Positions 1 through 15,712 are shown, numbered from the stretch's first letter. The stretch is DNA of 24,723 nucleotides from Chloromonas sp. AAM2 (GCA_004335635.1 QAXH01006330.1:1-24723); one strand, 5' to 3'. Notes: generated from the sequence alone by a model not told the origin. Made by a program: numbers and translations.

Positions 1-3000
1 ACGATGAATTGGTTGAGGTTGAGTTAGAGGAGGAGGCAAGAAAGCAAGGTGGGTGCAATCCAGTCTGCCATGTCACCATGCCTTGATGGGTTGCATATTG
101 CTTACAACACGCACCACCAGCTTGGTACACGCGCCTGGAGTTTCTGTCATCTGGTCTTGTTTGTTTTCTGGCCCATGCTGGAATGCAAGCACGTGAAGTC
201 AAGCATGACACATCAATGTGCAGCCTGGTCTGGCACATGTCATCTTCTGATTAGTAATGGCTTTTGGCCGCCCCTCTGCCAAGCTGACCCGGTTGTGCGG
301 CCTGATTCCTTGATGTGTGTGTGTGGCTGTCATTGCAGGGAAGTTCAAGGGCATGCAGCTCATAGGCGGAGTGTTCAAAGGTGAGCCGGCGCAGTGGTGT
401 GCCACACGCCAAGTCAGCTGCCATCATGGTGTGCAGGACGTTTTGATTTTGGCTCCGAGCAGCGCACAAATCATGAGACAGCGGCCACAGCTTCTGGCAT
501 ACTGAGTTCTTACTGATTCTGGCAGCAAACTGTCTGTTATGCTACACTCCTGTTGATGTACCTTTCAGGCATTACCAAGGGCATTGAGAACGCCAACAAA
601 GGCTTTGCCTCGGTGGCCAAGAACGTGGAGGTGGGCGTCAAGGGCGTGGCAACCGGCATGGGCAAGCTGTTCATCGAGGAGGCGCCCAGCTTGGTGGACG
701 CCTACCAGGCACAGGTGAGAGCACGTGGGAAGCCGTGTGCTGTCGAGACAGGCACGTCGGCAGGTCGTGCCGCGGGTCGCGCACCCGGACGTCATCCACT
801 CTGAGTTTCCCTTGCTCATTTGTCTTTAGCGCTGTGAAAGCGAGTGAGTAGTGTGTGCAAGTTGGAAGTCGCGCAGCACCCTGCGCTTGGGGTCAGCCGA
901 TTTGTCAGTATGACTCGTTCATGTCAGAACACAAGGAACCGTCACCAGCGGCTCATGCTCCCATTGCGTCCTGGTCCTGCCTATTGTCGCTTGCCCGCAG
1001 TTTCCTGAGTTGCTGTCGGTGCTGTCCCAGAGCATGGCCGAAGAGAAGCCACGTGGCAAGCAGGCCAGGCGCAAACAGGCCGAGCAGGAAGAGTGAGTGC
1101 ACTCGAGTTCTGGGTGAACGGCGAGTGGTAAAGGATGGCCAGGTGGTCGAGGATGTGTGTGCAACGTTGGCAACTGTGTTGCTTGGACTTGGGCCGTATT
1201 ACATGGACTGGACTGGACTGGAATGCATGGGTAATCCCCTGCATGGGCAGTGGTGCTACCTTGTGCAGTATCTGACTGGATCTGACCCACGGCTGCTGGC
1301 AAGCAATGGCCGTACTTGTCAGACCTCGCTCATCCTCGTTACATTGTGTTTACATTGTCAGCCTTGGTTGTCCTGGCTCCCTAAGCAACTGGTGTGCCGT
1401 GGCTCCTGTGCTGACTGCAGTGACGGCATTGCTATCACCCAGCCCCAGCCCCTGGTCGTTCCCAACACAGCCGCCCGCACCTCCTTAGTGTCCTCCGCTG
1501 GTGCTGGTTCCGCTAGCTCAAGGCAAACCACACAGAGCCGACAAGGTGGGACAAGCACACAAAGGCGGGACAAGGTACGCTCAGACGACAACGATGACGA
1601 TGACGGTGATAGTTCTGACGAGGATGGCCAGGAGAGGTCATCGAGTGCTGCGGCTTCCAGTAATAGCACGAGGCGAACGGGCTCGGTGCCGGAAGCGGGC
1701 CGGCCGGGCGGGGCGGGAATGGGGACAATGGGACGGCGGGGTTCGGTGGGTTCGCCGGTTTCGGACCAAGAGGGGCGGCCGGAGCGGGGACGGCGTGACA
1801 CGGGACACAGCGGGGCGGGGCGTGAACGGGAACGGGAACGGCTGGCGGAGCCTGCAGCGGCCCCGTCGAGGGGGAGTGTGAGGGAGAGTGAACAGGACGA
1901 TGATGACAGTGATGGTGGAGGCAGTGGATCGGCGCGGAAAGTAACCGCAGCTAAAATTGCACAGGACGTGCGGGCGCAGCTGCTCGGGGGTGCTCAGGCC
2001 GTGGTGGGCACGCTTTCTAGGTGAGAACGTGTGTGTGATAGGCTTGTGTGCAGTCTGAATCGTGAGCTCGCAGGGTGCTGTGGGCATGCTACTCCAGGCG
2101 AGGTAGGCAGCGGCCCAACCAGGCTTGGCATTGCTTCAAGGGTAATCAGGCGTAAGCAAGGGTGGTCAGTCGTAACATGATGATTGGTTGTGTTGGCAAC
2201 CGAGCACAACAAGCACTGGCTTGCCACCCTGAGCATGTATCAATTCCTTACCAAGCCGTTTGATATGTACATCCGGTGTGACAGCAGTTGTGTGATCAGG
2301 CATACAAAGACCCTATCAGTGCAGACCGTTCATATGATCCTTGCCGGGCTGGCAGGTATCCTCTTACTCCAAGCAACGCGCAGCAGCAAGCTTGGTGTGT
2401 GTGAACTTCAGGTTTGCTGCCGCTAACGAGAACGAGGGTCGGTCGAGTCCAGCGGGTGGGGCATCTAGCTCCCGGCGCTACCAGCCGGAGGAGCCAGTGA
2501 AGGATCGCACTGCGGCCGAGGTCAAGCTCAAGTACTCAAAGACTCGGGAAGGAGGGGCTTCGGATCGTGCATCAACTGCAAGCACAAGGTGATGAGTGGG
2601 TGGCTGGAGCGAACAGTGTGGAAACGCAAGAAAGGACAGCGAGTAAGCCTTGCAGTGGAGCAGTGGGCATGGAGGTATGAATGGTCATCAGAACCTGATG
2701 GACAAACGCTTTTGCAAGGGCATGAAGGTATGAACGGTAAAAACGACTCATCTTTTGCAAGGCTTGGAGCATGTGCCAGATGTTGTGAGACAGAAGTGAG
2801 CAGTAACTGCAGGCGTGGCAAATGGCTTATGCGTAACTGATCTCACATTGGATTTTTCGTGCATTTCCTGAACACAAGTGACAGAGTAATGCAAACAGGC
2901 GTTGCATTTGTTGGTGGTCGTTGAGCAGTGCGCTTACCTTGCAGCCATCCTTACCTCTGCAGGGTTCCTAGCTCGGTATCTGCCTGTGTATATGCAGGGT

Positions 3001-3172
3001 GAGGGGCGCAGCAGACGTGGCCAATGAAGCGCGTGCCAAGCTGCATGAACGGGGCGAGAGGCTCGCCAAGCTAGAGGAGAGCTCAGCGGGCATGGAGAAC
3101 GAAGCAGCGGGCTTTGCAGAGCTCGCCAAGCAGCTGGCAGAGCAACAACGCAACCGCAAGTGGTGGCAATAA
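1..3172 (+). CDS. Tomosyn/Lgl-type R-SNARE protein, C-terminal part (5' truncated by window)
   Basis: Exons: <1-48, 339-380, 569-714, 1001-1092, 1421-2020, 2412-2588 and 2998-3172 (TAA). All junctions are GT-AG and keep phase, giving 425 visible residues. The last exon codes for an R-SNARE helix: HERGERLAKLEE, then heptads, ending in NRKWWQ and stop. The Arg in HER (visible residue 386) sits where the SNARE zero-layer Arg is expected. There is no C-terminal membrane segment, which separates it from VAMP/Sec22 proteins and matches tomosyn and plant tomosyn-like proteins, whose C-termini are very similar. Known family role: a soluble R-SNARE fused to WD40 propellers that binds syntaxin/SNAP25-type SNAREs and limits vesicle fusion. 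The propellers would lie upstream, outside the window. Before the helix is a Gly/Lys-rich stretch (GVFKGITKGIENANKG) and a long disordered linker from the 600-nt exon: Ser-rich, two acidic clusters (DDNDDDDGD and EQDDDDSD) and an Arg/Gly-rich middle. Family assignment is confident; the linker's function is unknown. Confidence 0.86.
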
Positions 3173-3383
3173 CGCTAAATGTGACCACTCTCTGGCTTCT
3201 GAGTTGTTACTTCTCGTTCGTATCACGTTGTCAGTGTTGGACACCTAACGGGCACCTGCTCTTAATGTTTTGTGGCATTGGCTTGGCTGTTGCACTGCCT
3301 GCGCTGCACTGCATAATGGATGCTATGGCAAGTCCTGCAAATCGTTCTCACACATCGCCGTCTCAAGTCCGCAAGCCAGAAAG

Positions 3384-3388
3384 TTACA
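3384..3388 (-). terminator. Candidate poly(A) signal of the F-box/LRR gene
   Basis: TTACA on the plus strand reads TGTAA on the minus strand. It is the first such motif after the minus-strand stop at 3781, about 390 nt downstream. If used, this transcript would overlap the 3' end of the convergent gene. Confidence 0.4.
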
Positions 3389-3569
3389 AGTACATCGGAA
3401 CTTGTCAGGGATGGCATCGGTACTCAGGGAGTTAGCCTGATTGTGTGTCGCATGTCGACCTGTGCTTGAGAAATCTCATATTCATGTTCGTGATGTCCGA
3501 GAACTAAACAGTTCTTGATGCCTCGTAAACAATGCACATCTGATTGAAAATGCCATAGGCTTGACCGCC

Positions 3570-3574
3570 TGTAA
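3570..3574 (+). terminator. Candidate poly(A) signal of the tomosyn-like gene
   Basis: TGTAA, the usual green-algal poly(A) signal, occurs here about 400 nt after the stop codon. It is the first one on the plus strand after that stop. No other evidence supports it. Confidence 0.45.
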
Positions 3575-3780
3575 AGATTCGCATGCCGGCCATATACGTA
3601 TATATGTCGAGAGCCTGTGTTCCCCGCAGTGCATCGCATTCTACCCATGCTTGAACGTGGCCTGCACTGCTTGAGCACGCACATTCTATGCCATAGCATG
3701 TCAGGCCGGACGGCTGGTTTTGATGAGTGAGAAGAGTGATGAAGGTCCTACAGATGTTTTCATGCTGTGAGAGGGTCTCT

Positions 3781-5755
3781 CTACAGATTTATGAATGCAA
3801 CGTAGTGATGGCCGGCCGCACCCATTGCCGCCTGCACATGCTCCTGCCAACCTGCCTCCCAATCATTGCACAAACCCCACAGCCGCAGGTCAACCGGCCT
3901 GCTGGCACGTACGCACATATCCTGCAGATACGCTTCTGGCAGGACTCCGCTGTATGCAGACAACCTCAAAGAGCGCACCGCAGGCGGCAGGCTGTCCAGC
4001 AGTACTGGCCACACATTGCTGCTGAAAGTGCAGGCCAGCAGTTGCATGCGCGAAAGCAATGGGCTGCTCAGATGCTGGCGCATGGCGGCCAGCAGCTCTG
4101 GATTTACTAGCTTGGCATGGCTGAGGGTGAACGCCTCAGGACGGCACGAGGACAGGATTGGCATGAGTGTTGTTAGGCACGCGCTGTCTGCGTGGTGCTG
4201 CCGGTTGTTTAGCTGGAGTTGCCCTCCGTCTGTACCCCAGCGCACGCCACCGCACGCTTGTATAGCTTTCACTGCCTTCACAGTCAGGCGAGGATCGCTG
4301 CTTGGCAACACCCGCAGACGGTAGCTGCGCTGCGAGGCCTGCAGTGTCTGCACGTTGGCCAGGGGCAGGCGGGCGAACGAACTGACGTCCAGCCGCTCGA
4401 AAATCAGTTGCGTTGCTGGACAGAGTCGCTGACTGAAGTCGTATTCAATCTCGAAGCCGGCGCATTCGAGCTGCCGCAGGCTGCGCAAGGTCAGGAGCAC
4501 CTCCAAGGCCGCGTCGTCCACCCATGTTTGGACTAGATGCAGCTCCTTCACGCATGGAAACCAGGTCGGCAGTTGTGCCGGTGGGCACCCATTTATGGCT
4601 GGTGAGAATTCGAGGCGCGTCAACTGAGTTCCCAGCGTTGAGGCGCACTCCAACCATTGCGTATGAACTGGCATTGTCTCCCCCTCCAGCAAGAATTCCT
4701 CGCATGATTGTAAGATGCTTAATGAATCTATACCGGGTAGTGCCCGCATCTGCCGCTGCCATTGTTGAAAGACAGGCTGCTCAAGAACCTGTGCTGGGCA
4801 ATGAAGGCAGAGGTGAGTGAGTTGCCCGCATGTTGGGATGCTGATGTCGGGGTCAGACAGCTGTAGGAAGTGGCAACCCCTGAGTTCCAGACTAGTCATG
4901 GCAGGGCATGCCAGAGCGAGCCAGGTAGGCACCATAGCATCCAAGCGAAGGCCCTGCAAGAACAGCATCGGCCAGCAGGCAACAGAAATGATCGAGATTT
5001 CGAGATGCATCCTGGACTATTGCAGCCCGCGGTTAGGCAGGCGCAGCTCTGGTCAAGCCTATGCCCATCAACCCAACGGATGCAAGCGAATCCCCTGAGC
5101 TCAAATGGGTTGTCATTGCGACCAGCTGTTGCGTCGTACTCACCTCCAGCTCCACGCGCTTTATGGCCTGTAACCCCTGGCCGCTGCCTGACACGGCGCC
5201 GAGCATCAAGTCGTGGCCGTGCTCGGCAACAGGCACTTCGCAGCAAGCTGGCGCGCTTTCGATGACCAGTCTCACACGCGAAGCTCGCTTGCAGGCTAGT
5301 TTCAGCTTGTCTGATGGGCTTAGATACCCCGGGCCTGGCAGGGTTGGAGTGAACAGGGGCAGCTGGACGGACAGTTGAACGCCACGCTGCTCAAGTACCA
5401 GGTCTCGCATGGGTTTACATGTCCTGAGTAGCGACAGCGTAGTCTCTCGATCAAGCAGTGCTGGCAAGTGTTGCAGCCACGCAAACGGCATGTCAACCAG
5501 AAGCAATGCGGACTGCTGCTCGCAGCGGCCTGCCATTTTGGTTCCTGTCTGCTGATCCTCTGTTGTGACGCCTGCTGATGTCGCGGTGCAAACCATTGCT
5601 GGTACAAAGTCTGCTGTAGCGAGCTTTAGTTGTCGGGTCGCAAATTCTGCTCGCCACAAAAGAAGAGTGCTTTGGTTGATGAAAAGATGGCGAGCTCTTA
5701 CGAGCTGCAACGGCCATGGAAATGGTAGCGAGTACGAGAAGCCAGTACGGCTCAT
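3781..5755 (-). CDS. F-box-like / leucine-rich-repeat protein
   Basis: Two exons on the minus strand: 5755-5144 and 4953-3781, joined by a 190-bp GT-AG intron (donor GAG|GTGAGTAC, acceptor TTCTTGCAG|GGC) in phase 0. The product is 594 residues from the outermost ATG. A later ATG at 5536 has a better context (A at -3, G at +4) and would place the F-box-like segment near the N-terminus, so the true start may be there (521 residues). That segment (about residues 83-125: LVDMPFAWLQHLPALL then LSLLRTCKPMRDLV) resembles the F-box helix pattern. After it come irregular leucine-rich repeats, such as KRVELEGLRL, MTSLELRGC, QLTHLCLHC, VKELHLVQT, LRQLECAGF and VRSLRLSAY; the splice join rebuilds one of these repeats, which supports the model. 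Large families of such proteins exist in green algae, and F-box proteins usually select substrates for SCF ubiquitin ligases. The substrate is unknown and the F-box match is weak. Confidence 0.72.
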
Positions 5756-6189
5756 TTGCTACTGCCACAGTCATCACACATTGCAACCGTCTGGGCAATG
5801 CAGCAATTCCAATTGCCATGCGAAACGCAAAATGATGCGACAAATGCACACAAGCTACACTGTGCTTGTGTTGTGAACCCAGGTCGAGCTGGCTAGCAGC
5901 TGTCACAAATCATTAGTAGTGCTTCACGGTTACTGCTACCAGGTGCATAGGTACATGATTCACTCAATAAAAAGTCAAGCAATGCCTGGAGTCATCTCAA
6001 TGTGCAAGGAAGGACACTTGGCCATCTTCCAAAGGTAACGGCAACGGCCAACTGACCGCACCTCTTCAGTGATGCCACAGCTTGTCCGAACGCCTGATGC
6101 GTCAGTTCGCTGCATCTGCCTACGTTCGACTTTTTCGCAAAGGACCACTGTCATTGCCTGCGCGGCAAAGCCGAACACGAACAGCGATC
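5756..6189. promoter_or_regulatory. Divergent promoter region between the F-box/LRR gene and spermidine synthase
   Basis: This 434-bp gap separates two genes that point away from each other, so it should hold both promoters and 5' untranslated regions. An A/T-rich patch (CAATAAAAAG, about 5965-5974) is the only weak core-promoter candidate I see. I find no coding sequence. Confidence 0.45.
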
Positions 6190-10667
<4,478 letters not shown>

Positions 10668-11265
10668 GCTATGGCTGAGGCAGATCAAGGTTTCAAGCCA
10701 TGCAGAGATTAAAGCCTGATGTCAACTGATACAGGCATTTCATTGCATCACCAAAGCTTTTCCTGTCATGTCATGTCAAAAGAAGATGTGATTGCTACTA
10801 GGCTTTTCGGTCTGCAATTGCTGTGCAACAGTTTTCGCTTTTAGCCTGGTATCAATCTTTTGCTCTTTTGGACCCTTTAAGTCAATTGATGAGGCGTTTG
10901 CTGCCTGCACAGCCTATTGAGAATCTGCAGTCAGTCATGACATCTGTAATACCGGTTTCCTTCCTTAGTCTTGTCAGCAGACAAACCGGTTGCTTCATTA
11001 ACACGACTATCATGGAAGTTGCACGTCAGGCATGCAATCATGTTGCAGCCATGACGCATCAGCAAGATGGTACCAGCCACATGCCACACGAGATGGCAGT
11101 GGACTGGCTTGGTGGCCGTGTGTCCTGGCATGTGTAACGGCAAATCGTACACGGTGATCAGATGCACGGTTGCACATTTGTTCTTCATTCTTTCTTGGCA
11201 CCTACTGTTCTGTTTGCAAGATCCCTCAATTCCCTTCCGTTGTTCTTGAGGCCAAAAGTTTGACC
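10668..11265. other. Intergenic region between spermidine synthase and the TalC-like gene
   Basis: About 600 bp between two genes on the same strand. The left part holds the presumed 3' untranslated region with TGTAA at 10945; the right part must hold the promoter and 5' leader of the next gene. I see no clear TATA element and no coding sequence. Confidence 0.5.
10945..10949 (+). terminator. Candidate poly(A) signal of spermidine synthase
   Basis: This is the first TGTAA after the stop codon, about 280 nt downstream. A second copy lies at 11133-11137, still ahead of the next gene. Confidence 0.5.
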
Positions 11266-13362
11266 ATGCAATCCAGGTGCTTGTGCGACCGCCGGCCATT
11301 GCACCCCACTGGTCGGGCGCGATGTGTACGAATGCATTCCTTGATACAGGATGTGCGGCAAGGACTGCATCGGAAAGGAAAATCGCCCAGTGAGAGCGCC
11401 CGTGCAGCAGGTCCGGCTACAAACCTACGACTTTTTCTCGACACTGCCAGCATTAGACAGATGGAGCTGTGGCTGAGCACTGGCATCTTCCATGGTGCGT
11501 TGTATAGTGAGAGCATGTTCGTCATGTGCAAGCCTTGTATTGAGCGTGTAAGTGGGGTGCCCATTCCGGAGAGCGGGAGCCGTTGGCGAGGTCCAAATCC
11601 TTTGTTGGCATGGTGCTGGCAGGACTGTGCATGGCATGAAGTGCAGCCATATCCACTGCTGAAAGAGGCAAGGGCATGTCCCCAGTCATAAGTACACCTG
11701 TTTTATGCGACTAGAAAACAACATCGTGGCTAGGCACCAAATGCATTGCAGTCCATGAAAATGCGGGCCCAGATCAGGCAGCCATGGTGAAGTGATTCAG
11801 CAGTACCTGAGCAAAGTCTATGTCATCTGAACCGATAGTCAGTGCCATTACCCTTTGGACTTGCTTTGACGCAATGCTCATGGGCTTTGCTGATCTCCCT
11901 GATCTCCAAAATTCTAGAAAGCTTGTTGAATGCAGGCTTTACATGCAATCCCACGATCATCAAAAGGGATGGTGTCAAGTGCTCAGTCAAGAGCTTATCT
12001 GCCATTGCACGCCAGGTAGGTCTCTGCCTTGTTTACATGGCCTTCAGTCTGCTCAGCGAGGGCGGGAGAGGTGACGCATAGTAGCACAAGCAAACTCCGT
12101 TGGTGACTTGTGACGCCAGCATAAACTCAAACTAAAGGCTAAAGCCTGGCTAGAACATATTGCCCGCATTGCATTCTTTCTGCAAGCCTCTGCTCCATCC
12201 ATGCAAGCAGGACAAGTCTGGCACATGGGCCACGCCACCAACGATACATCTGTCTGTGAAGGGTGATGATGTTTGCATGGCCGTGCCCCGTTTCCATGCA
12301 AGCTCAAACGTACTCTCATGCCACTGCGAATATGCCATTATATTCATGCTGCATATGAATGCTTAGGCAACCTTCTGTTTCTTGTCGGACGATACAGATG
12401 TGGAAGACACTCATTCACTCATTCACTCACTCACTCAGCGCACAGATTGGGTTTAGGGGCCCACCAATAAGGATACAAGCGGCGAATAGTGGTGCATGCA
12501 AGCTTTCCTCATACAAACGCAATTCCGTGCCACTCCATGTTCTGCAGGGCTTTGACCTAGGCTGTAAAGAGATCCACTTGCAGGCCTGGGGCTCATCGGT
12601 AGCCCAGATGTCCAGCACAGCGTTCGACCTAGCTGGGATAGATCCCTCGCATATTGTGGTCAAGCTGCCATGCACTCTGGAGGGGATAGAGACAGCGGCC
12701 TTGTTAAGAGACAGCAACGTACGTGTCAACATCACAGTGAGTGTCGGGTGGGCTCAGTGGTAAACAGCAGAGGATTTAACAAGTGGCTCAAGCCCTAGAA
12801 GAGCGTGCCAGGCCTAGAGCAGCAAGAGGGTAGACGGGTGCTTGGAGCTGTAGAGCAATGTGCAAGGCCAGGGCAATGCGCAGACGAACTTGAACAGCAC
12901 AGGGCCAGGACATCTGCCACCTGACAGCATTGAGAGGAAGATGTAGAAGGATCTGCCAGGCCGAGGCAAGTGCAGTCAGACAAGGTCGATATGGAATCAG
13001 TACCAGTCCGGCCCTGTCATCGCCAGAACCACAACAAAACAAGGCTGCTGTGAACTTCCAGCTCTGACTTGTTTAGTTGCTGCGGCATACTGATGATAGG
13101 CTAATGGAGTCTTCAGGTTACCTGTTCGTGTTGCATCAATGGTCGGGTTTTCTGGCTTGGCCTCTGCCATACATGTTGCCTGCGCTCCCCACCCACGGCT
13201 TGCCTCCTTGTCTGCTCGGTCCCCAGGGTTTGTACGCGTCGCCCCAGGTGCTGGTGGCGCAGGCCGTGGGCGCTGAGTACGCGGCGCCATACCTGGGGAG
13301 GATGAACGATGCGTACGGCGGGGACCAGGTGTGTATGTGTGTATTTGTGCTTACAGGGGACC

Positions 13363-13393
<31 letters not shown>

Positions 13394-14964
13394 GCGGGTA
13401 GAGGGGCACACAGGAGTTGACGGGGGGCGGATTCAGGGAGGGAAGGTGAGGCTCTGAACAGCGCATGTGCCTGGCTATCTGGAGGCATGATGCTCATGGG
13501 GGGATATGGACGACTGCTCAGGCGGTCTGCAACCTGCCTCACCGCAGAAAACAAACGCAGAAAGCCATGTAGTGATGGCGCCAGGAGGCAACAAAGACGC
13601 ATGGCGCAGGGGCCAATCCAGGCACCCACATCATCATATGACAATCGCTCATCTGAATGACAATGCTACTACTTGTTCAGAGGCATGCAACTCGTGTGTA
13701 CTTTACTGTACCCAGTCTCTTGTTGCTCCGTGCAGGGTTCTGACCAGGTGCTCGAGATGCAGCGCGTGCTTGACGGGTGCGGGGCGCGCATGCGACTCAT
13801 GGTGGCAAGCGTGAGGGACACCACGGACATGACCAAATTAGCAGCTAAAGTGAGTTTGATCTACTGGATCTCTTAGTACTGAACAGCCTTTGGACGAAAG
13901 TCTAATGTAACAATCACTGTGTTCTTGATCTCTCTCGTCTGTGTACGTGCGCTGGAGGTCCCAGCGCATGAATGAAGACTGAGCACAAGCTGTTGTGTGG
14001 TGTGCCACTTTTGACGTTCATACAATCATACTTTCTGCGACGCGTACTGATTGGTTGTCCAGCATCATGAGCTCTTGCTGCGGCCTCAGGAGAATGTTTG
14101 ATGCATTCTTGGTTTTGTGCCCCGCACAGATCACTGTGTTTTCATTGTGACATGCATGGAGCCCATGTGGTTGGCTCCATCGCTTCTGCAGGGCTGCAAC
14201 ACGTTCACCATCTCTCCCACCATTGCCGCCAAGCTTTTCAATAACGCCTTCACCATTGACGCGGCAGGGGAGTTCGAAAATGCAGCGCAGAGCAACATGG
14301 ACCACGAGGATGCGAGCAATACTGAATCTCAGGTGAGTGTTGTGGGGGGGTGATGGGTTGGTGGTGGTACATGGCCTACACTCCGGTGAAGACTGCAAAG
14401 TGAGAAGATGCGCTCACATATTTAGTTGATTGATCGGCCTTCAATCCGGGGACGGGCTGGCCAGCGCATACGCCAGAAAAAAGGTTAAAAAGAAAAAAAG
14501 GGGTTGGTTGGATTCACACCCTGGTTGATGCTATGCTTAGGGTGTTCAAGCAGGCGGCTGCCAAACGCCAAGCCTGTGGTATTGTTAAAGTACAATGACA
14601 GCAAGACGATGTGTTGCGCAGTCCTGTTTGCCCATGCATCATTTGCGAAGCAACACACCTGCACGTTCAACATCATTGTTCATCATCACATGTCTTTTCG
14701 CGTGCAAATGAGCCAGTGGTCAGCGCAACCATGTGTGCATGCCGTGGTTGTATTTGCAGAGCATGTAAGCCAGATGTGTTGATTTGCTTGATGCTAGCAA
14801 ATCACAACCAGGCTTCTCAGCATCTGCTTGTCACTTGCTGCCGTGTGCAGGTCACGCCCGCCAACGGCAATGGCACTGCCACAGTGCCGCGCCTGGCTCC
14901 CAGCAAACAAGTGGAGGCTATCAAGCCTCGAGGAACTGGGCTGGCAGGCAGGAGGCGTTCATAG
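11266..14964 (+). CDS. TalC/MipB-type small transaldolase or fructose-6-phosphate aldolase, probably plastid-targeted
   Basis: Seven exons: 11266-11494, 11936-12015, 12548-12736, 13227-13328, 13736-13849, 14192-14332 and 14851-14964 (TAG); phases agree and give 322 residues. The fold is a class I aldolase TIM barrel that uses a Schiff-base lysine on a sugar phosphate, either as transaldolase or as fructose-6-phosphate aldolase. Family marks: LFLDTA (Asp59), FTCNPTIIKRDG (Asn81), HLQAWG (Gln115), VVVKLPCT (Lys142, the expected Schiff-base residue), NITGLYAS (Thr166), AAPYLGRMND (Tyr188, Arg191) and VASVRD (Ser225). About 53 basic, Ser/Ala-containing residues precede the barrel and look like a plastid presequence; ATG 11266 is the first in frame and has A at -3. 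A tail of about 50 residues (from 273 on), polar then basic and ending GRRRS, extends past the barrel. Which of the two activities it has cannot be decided by eye. A second in-frame donor follows exon 4. Confidence 0.92.
13367..13391. repeat. (GT)n microsatellite in TalC-like intron 4
   Basis: An uninterrupted run of about twelve GT units lies directly after a duplicate of the exon-4 donor. It creates His/Thr-rich false open frames on the minus strand. Confidence 0.9.
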
Positions 14965-15130
14965 CATGCAGCAGCATTGGACACAGTACGAATGGAGACA
15001 GATGTTCCAGCAGTAGTGCAGCGCAGGATTAGATGTCAGTTATGATAATAGTCATAATGCAAGGATGATGAATTGATAATATGCAGCAACCACAACGTTG
15101 ACGACGCCAGGTAGCATGGGAGCAGGACTT

Positions 15131-15168
15131 GTCTATACAAGTCTATATAGTCTATATAGTCTATACAA
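15131..15168. repeat. Short A-B-B-A tandem repeat
   Basis: Four units occur in a row: GTCTATACAA, GTCTATATA, GTCTATATA, GTCTATACAA. They are flanked by ACTTGT on both sides. The array lies in the 3' untranslated region of the TalC-like gene if TGTAA at 15698 is its end. Confidence 0.8.
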
Positions 15169-15697
15169 GTACTTGTCACTCACAAAGTCATCAGGTGTGC
15201 ACGGAGCCTCTGCCAGTTCGCCCTGCTCCACACCTCCACAGATTGACATGATTTGCAGCTAGACGCGAGCAAAAGGCATGCATGCTGCTCATGAGGTAGA
15301 CTGGCAATGTGCACCAACGAGAATGAAAACCAAACAAATGCATGTGCACCGTTCTCTGACACTGGTAAACCGGGGCTTGACAATCATTTTCATGTTGCCC
15401 AGTGCACAGTAATGAAGAACAGCCTCAAAATGACGCCTAACCTTGACTAGCAGTATGCTGCTTTTGTAGGTGTGTTGAAGGTTCCAGGGCTGGTCTGTGA
15501 AGGGCGTGAACTCGTGTTGATTGGGCTTGCTGCCAATGGTTGCTGCTGAGAGACTGTTCACGAATTGCCAGGCTGTCTAAGGACGGCTGTCACCTGAGGT
15601 GTTGGAAGCTATTGTGTTGCCATTGCTTGAGTCTTGACTACGCTCCTCACCTTGTGCTGATACATTCAGGGAATGACAATTGTCGTCTCCTTTATGT

Positions 15698-15712
15698 TGT
15701 AAGCAAGTGTAA
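15698..15712 (+). terminator. Candidate poly(A) signals of the TalC-like gene
   Basis: Two TGTAA motifs lie at 15698-15702 and 15708-15712. They are the first on this strand after the stop at 14964, implying a long 3' untranslated region of about 740 nt. Confidence 0.45.

Larger units (their letters stand above)
3173..3780. other. Convergent intergenic region, 3' untranslated sequence
   Basis: This 608-bp stretch lies between the stop codons of two convergent genes. It holds one TGTAA on each strand, at 3570 (plus) and 3384-3388 (minus), in an order that would make the two 3' ends overlap. The open frames seen here are short and show no splice-consistent continuation or recognisable family, so I regard them as noncoding. 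Confidence 0.6.

Noticed and set aside
1358..1801. A 147-residue minus-strand frame and a 149-residue one at 1638-2087
   Set aside because: They mirror the low-complexity acidic and Arg/Gly exon of the tomosyn-like gene, which has splice and family support on the plus strand.
10823..11137. A 104-residue plus-strand frame downstream of spermidine synthase
   Set aside because: It overlaps the presumed poly(A) signals, has no recognisable family and no splice-consistent link. Treated as untranslated sequence.
11537..11691. Frame VQPYPLLKEA after TalC-like exon 1 as a possible Asn-Pro motif exon
   Set aside because: It only loosely resembles the family motif. The exon at 11936-12015 contains the proper CNPTIIKRDG and matches phase.
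13113..13466. Minus-strand frames with His-Thr runs
   Set aside because: They are the reverse reading of the (GT)n microsatellite and exon 4 of the TalC-like gene.
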